Below, in pieces: positions 44,693-47,549 of a stretch of 47,549 nucleotides of DNA. The stretch is from assembly GCA_025062375.1 (NCBI GenBank), contig JANXAG010000015.1, positions 1 through 47,549 on the forward strand, written 5' to 3'. The DNA comes from Anaerolineae bacterium (GTDB taxonomy: Bacteria; Chloroflexota; Anaerolineae; SpSt-600). The first letter of the stretch is position 1; every line of letters starts with the position of its first letter. A program made the translations under genes and the position numbers. The notes under the pieces are model-generated. The model ran no database searches. It saw only the letters and a program-made list of their open reading frames with translations, and was not told where the DNA came from.

Positions 44693-46159
44693 ATGCTTGA
44701 GAAAGTTCGCTTTTTCGCAATTCAGCACGGACTCTTTTCTTTCGGAGAAAAAATAATCGTTGGGGTATCAGGAGGGCCCGATTCCCTCTGCCTTTTGCAC
44801 GTCCTCAATCGCCTCAAGGGGGAGTGGGACATTAAACTCCATGCGGCTCACCTGAACCATATGATAAGGGGGGCTGCAGCCGATGAAGATGCCGCTTTTG
44901 TGGAAACCATAGCCAGAGAATGGGGTATCCCCTGCACAATAGAAACCAGAAATGTGCCGGCTTTGGCACAGGAAAAGGGGATGAGCCTGGAAGAAGCTGC
45001 CCGTTACGCCCGGTATGAGTTCCTGGCTGAGGTGGCCACAAGGGAGGGAGCCAGAACCATAGCCGTGGGCCACAACGCTGATGACCAGGTAGAAACCGTA
45101 GTAATGCACTGGGTGCGGGGCTCAGGATTGGCTGGCCTCAGAGGCATGCTTCCCCGTTCCCGCCTCGTAGTGGGGAGCAAAGAATACGACCTCTGGCTCA
45201 TCCGCCCCTTATTAGAAGTAACCAGAGCGGAAATTGAAGCTTACTGTCGCGAAAACGGGCTTACCCCTCGCTTTGACCTTTCCAACCTGGATACTACCTA
45301 CTTCCGCAACCGCCTTCGCCATGAGCTCATCCCTTACTTGGAAACCTTCAACCCACGTTTCCGGGAACTGGTGAGGCGCTCCGCCCAGCTTTTCGCCGAC
45401 GATTACGACTTCCTTCGCCGCCAAGTGGAAGCTTCGTGGCGGGAAACAGTGGAACGAGAAGGGGAAGAGGGCATAGTTTTTTCCCTCCCCCTCTGGAAAA
45501 ACCTCCACCCGGCAATGCAGAGGGGGACTCTCAGAGAAGCCATAAGGCGGATGCGCCGCGGGCTGAGGGATATCGGATGGGTTCATATAGAAAATGCGCG
45601 CAGAGCGATACTGGAAGGCAGAGCCGGGCTCAGGGTAACACTCCCTCACGGATTGGTCCTCACCACTGGCTACGGAAAATTTTTCATCGGAGAAGAAGGC
45701 TTCACCCCTCAGGAAGACCTTCCTCTTCTCCCGCCTTCTCTCGCAGGAGGCTCGGAAGAAATCCCTTTGAAAATCCCAGACCAAACCCACATCCCCCAAA
45801 CCGACTGGATAGTTAAAACCTACGTTCTCCCTTTATCCGAACTTCCTGCTGGTTGGGAGAAAAACCCCGACCCCTGGCGTGCTTTTCTGGACCGGTGGAA
45901 AATTTCGGGTTCCATCAAACTGAGATCTCGCCGTCCTGGAGATCGTTTCCGGCCGATGGGCCTCAGAGGTGGCAGCAAGAGCCTCCATGAGTTCATGATT
46001 GACGAAAAAATCCCCCAATATCTGCGGGATAGGTGGCCTCTGCTGGCAGACGAAGAAAAAATCCTGTGGGTAGTAGGCCACCACATATCCGAAGAAGCAG
46101 CCATCACTTCTCAAACAAAAGAAGTTCTAGTGGTGCAGATTTCCAGAGATTCTGATTGA
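44693..46159 (+). CDS. tilS: tRNA(Ile)-lysidine synthase
   Basis: Adds lysine to C34 of tRNA-Ile(CAU) so that it reads AUA. The 488-aa protein has the PP-loop VGVSGGPDSLCLLH, HLNHMIRG, ARYARYEFL and VGHNADDQVET motifs, then the substrate-binding domain and a C-terminal TilS-type domain (RSRRPGDRFRPMGLRG). ATG 44693 is 6 nt after the previous stop and has only a weak ribosome binding site. A DUF192 gene follows after 13 nt. Confidence 0.95.
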   Translation: MLEKVRFFAIQHGLFSFGEKIIVGVSGGPDSLCLLHVLNRLKGEWDIKLHAAHLNHMIRGAAADEDAAFVETIAREWGIPCTIETRNVPALAQEKGMSLEEAARYARYEFLAEVATREGARTIAVGHNADDQVETVVMHWVRGSGLAGLRGMLPRSRLVVGSKEYDLWLIRPLLEVTRAEIEAYCRENGLTPRFDLSNLDTTYFRNRLRHELIPYLETFNPRFRELVRRSAQLFADDYDFLRRQVEASWRETVEREGEEGIVFSLPLWKNLHPAMQRGTLREAIRRMRRGLRDIGWVHIENARRAILEGRAGLRVTLPHGLVLTTGYGKFFIGEEGFTPQEDLPLLPPSLAGGSEEIPLKIPDQTHIPQTDWIVKTYVLPLSELPAGWEKNPDPWRAFLDRWKISGSIKLRSRRPGDRFRPMGLRGGSKSLHEFMIDEKIPQYLRDRWPLLADEEKILWVVGHHISEEAAITSQTKEVLVVQISRDSD

Positions 46160-46172
46160 GGGGGTAATCTCT

Positions 46173-46547
46173 TTGGGCCGACTTTCAACCCCCATTTTCA
46201 ACCGCACAAAAGAGACAAAACTAACCGAAAAGGCCAGGATATGCCGCAGTTTTTGGGAAAAGGGTCTGGGGTTCATGTTCCGCTGCTCTATTGAGCCTGA
46301 TGAAATCCTCCTTTTCGTGATGGGGAAAGAAACCCGGCTTGGGTCCGGGGTCCACATGCTATTTGTCTTCACCCCATTGGCGGTGATATGGCTTAACCGG
46401 GAGAGGAGAGTAGTGGATAAAACCTTTGCCAGGCCCTTCGTCCCTTGGTATTTTCCTTCCTGCCCCGCCGTTTACCTTCTGGAGGGCCCTGTGGAACTGC
46501 TGAGCAAAGTGGAAGTGGGGGATGAGCTGGCTTTTGAAATCCCTTAG
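46173..46547 (+). CDS. DUF192 family protein
   Basis: A 124-aa protein with the DUF192 core: WEKGLGFMFR, GVHMLFVFTPLAVIWLN, RRVVDKTFA, and the final VYLLEGP with a short hydrophobic end. The family is small, beta-rich, often exported, and of unknown function. No signal peptide is seen here. The start at TTG 46173 is supported by GAGGGGGT upstream; it overlaps the M23 gene by 26 nt. Confidence 0.8.
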   Translation: MGRLSTPIFNRTKETKLTEKARICRSFWEKGLGFMFRCSIEPDEILLFVMGKETRLGSGVHMLFVFTPLAVIWLNRERRVVDKTFARPFVPWYFPSCPAVYLLEGPVELLSKVEVGDELAFEIP

Positions 46548-47427
46548 CCTTCTTGTAGCCATAGCGGTAAGCTTTGGCGCTGGCCCTGCGCTTTCAGTTG
46601 AAGTTATTCCGCTTCCCCTTGTGCCCGGGGAAACAGCCCTTGTAACGGTGAAAACGCACCTGCCTGGTCCTCCTGAGGGGGAATTTGCGGGGCAATCCTT
46701 AAAGTTTGTGCGGGATGGGGGAAATTGGGTGGCTTTTGTGGGAGTGCATGTTTTGACCAGTCCTGGGAAACATTTTCTTCGGGTGTGCTTGCCCTCAGGG
46801 CTGTGCCAGACCAGCGAATTACCTGTGGTCCAAAAGGTTTATCCGGTGGAGAGAATTCGCTTTCCGGCGGAAAAACTGGCCCTTATCAGGCCCGAAATAG
46901 TTAAAGAGGAGAGGGAAATAGTTTCCCGGGCATACTCCAAATTTTCTAGAAAACCATTGTGGTTTTTCCCTTTTTCCCCGCCTCTTAAAGGGGAACTGCA
47001 GATAACCTCCCATTTTGGCACCTTGAGAGCTTATGGTTCTTCACCTCCTTCAGATTTCCACGCTGGGGTTGATTTCAGAGCTGAAGAGGGGACACTGGTC
47101 TACGCCCCGGCGCCCGGGAGGGCAGTCCTGGCCAGGGAACTTATTTTAAGGGGCAGGATGGTCATACTGGACCATGGGGCTGGGGTGATGAGTGGCTTTT
47201 TGCACCTTTCGGAGATAGCTATAAGGGAGGGGCAGGAAGTGAGGAGGGGTGAAATAATAGGGAAAGTGGGGAACACTGGTCTCTCCACAGCCCCACACCT
47301 TCACTGGGAAGTGCGGGTGAATGGCGTAGCGGTGAACCCCCTCACATGGTTTAGAGAAAGCTTCAGGCCGACCTGTTCTCCTTCAATTCTAAACAAAGCC
47401 TTATACCGGCGGGCTTTTTTGCATTAA
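46522..47427 (+). CDS. Secreted M23-family metallopeptidase
   Basis: A 301-aa exported zinc peptidase of the LytM/lysostaphin type, likely cutting peptidoglycan cross-links or acting as an amidase activator. Residues 1-27 are a signal peptide. A beta-rich propeptide-like region follows. The catalytic domain (about 165-290) has zinc ligands H and D in DFHAGVDF and the HLHW motif, together with the GMVILDHG-like core (RMVILDHGAG). ATG 46522 lies within the DUF192 gene end. It is the last gene before an intrinsic terminator. Confidence 0.9.
   Translation: MSWLLKSLSLLVAIAVSFGAGPALSVEVIPLPLVPGETALVTVKTHLPGPPEGEFAGQSLKFVRDGGNWVAFVGVHVLTSPGKHFLRVCLPSGLCQTSELPVVQKVYPVERIRFPAEKLALIRPEIVKEEREIVSRAYSKFSRKPLWFFPFSPPLKGELQITSHFGTLRAYGSSPPSDFHAGVDFRAEEGTLVYAPAPGRAVLARELILRGRMVILDHGAGVMSGFLHLSEIAIREGQEVRRGEIIGKVGNTGLSTAPHLHWEVRVNGVAVNPLTWFRESFRPTCSPSILNKALYRRAFLH
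47395..47420 (+). terminator. Intrinsic terminator at the end of the M23 gene
   Basis: AAAGCC (47395-47400) pairs with GGCTTT (47412-47417), and Ts run to 47420. It overlaps the last codons of the M23 gene, whose stop is at 47425-47427. Confidence 0.7.
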
Positions 47428-47526
47428 CCCTGGGGCTCTGCAAATCACACCTTGCGCCCCAACTCCACCTCTGTAAACTCCCAGCCCTATATCAGGGTAT
47501 AGTGCAATCGCGGCTCTTCCCCTTCC

Positions 47527-47549
47527 GCTCAATCCCACTATGGTGCGAT
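47527..47549. CRISPR. Possible partial CRISPR repeat cut by the window edge
   Basis: The last bases contain CTCAATCCCACTATGGTGCG, which resembles CRISPR repeats with a TTTCAATCCCA...ATGGT.CGATT core as I recall from thermophilic and anaerobic bacteria. Only one partial copy is visible, so an array cannot be shown. A sequence ending within such a repeat would fit an assembly break at an array (inference). Confidence 0.3.

Overview
The window looks like chromosomal DNA of a free-living Chloroflexota bacterium, plausibly of the class Anaerolineae. I infer this from the DUF2298/YYY-type membrane protein, the Thr-Pro linkers in secreted proteins, and the general gene set; no rRNA is present to confirm it. 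GC content is moderate by eye. Genes are packed tightly, with many 1-4 nt overlaps and frequent GTG/TTG starts. Many promoters fit a sigma-70 pattern with a 16-17 nt spacer and TAAAAT or TATAAT at -10.

Layout, left to right. 1-4440 (minus): a partial D-aminoacyl-tRNA deacylase gene (dtd) and two related glycoside-hydrolase-like genes. 4441-7902 (plus): a strong promoter, a peroxiredoxin whose peroxidatic residue is an in-frame TGA (probable selenocysteine), and cytochrome bd oxidase cydAB. 8099-11412 (plus): a DksA/TraR zinc-finger protein, lspA, a MoaD/ThiS-like protein, a receiver-CpaE/MinD fusion, endonuclease V and tRNA-Arg. 11439-15678: a LysM protein, then tRNA-Pro and the uvrA-tpiA pair on the minus strand. 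15979-19217 (plus): an ANTAR response regulator, nadE, a PHP hydrolase, a sortase and a single-domain receiver. 19221-21345 (minus): a GT2 glycosyltransferase, a flippase-like membrane protein and a 56-aa basic protein. 21501-26080 (plus): the YYY membrane protein and mutS2. 26070-27101 (minus): a trmI-type tRNA methyltransferase behind a rod-like RNA with its own promoter.

27292-35660 (plus): a TlpA-like lipoprotein, folK, ctaB and an Slt-type transglycosylase with TPR repeats; then an HlyD-type adaptor, a Fur-family regulator, a serine T-box leader, serS and a polyprenyl synthase. 35773-36606 (minus): tRNA-Tyr and a WecG/TagA glycosyltransferase. 36779-39788 (plus): a zinc-ribbon membrane protein with a Thr-Pro linker, an unknown membrane protein and a radical SAM protein. 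39814-43496 (minus): a 1190-aa fusion of serine hydroxymethyltransferase with one degenerate and one complete GcvT-like module, behind a leader RNA with two competing pairings. 43607-47427 (plus): a saccharopine-dehydrogenase-like protein, tilS, a DUF192 protein and an M23 peptidase. The right edge ends inside what may be a CRISPR repeat.

The most notable items are the Sec-peroxiredoxin with a SECIS-like hairpin, the SHMT-GcvT fusion with its bistable leader, and the unclassified rod-shaped RNA ahead of trmI. The peroxiredoxin and bd oxidase together suggest an oxygen- and peroxide-coping module, probably in an organism with low-oxygen or anaerobic habits (inference).
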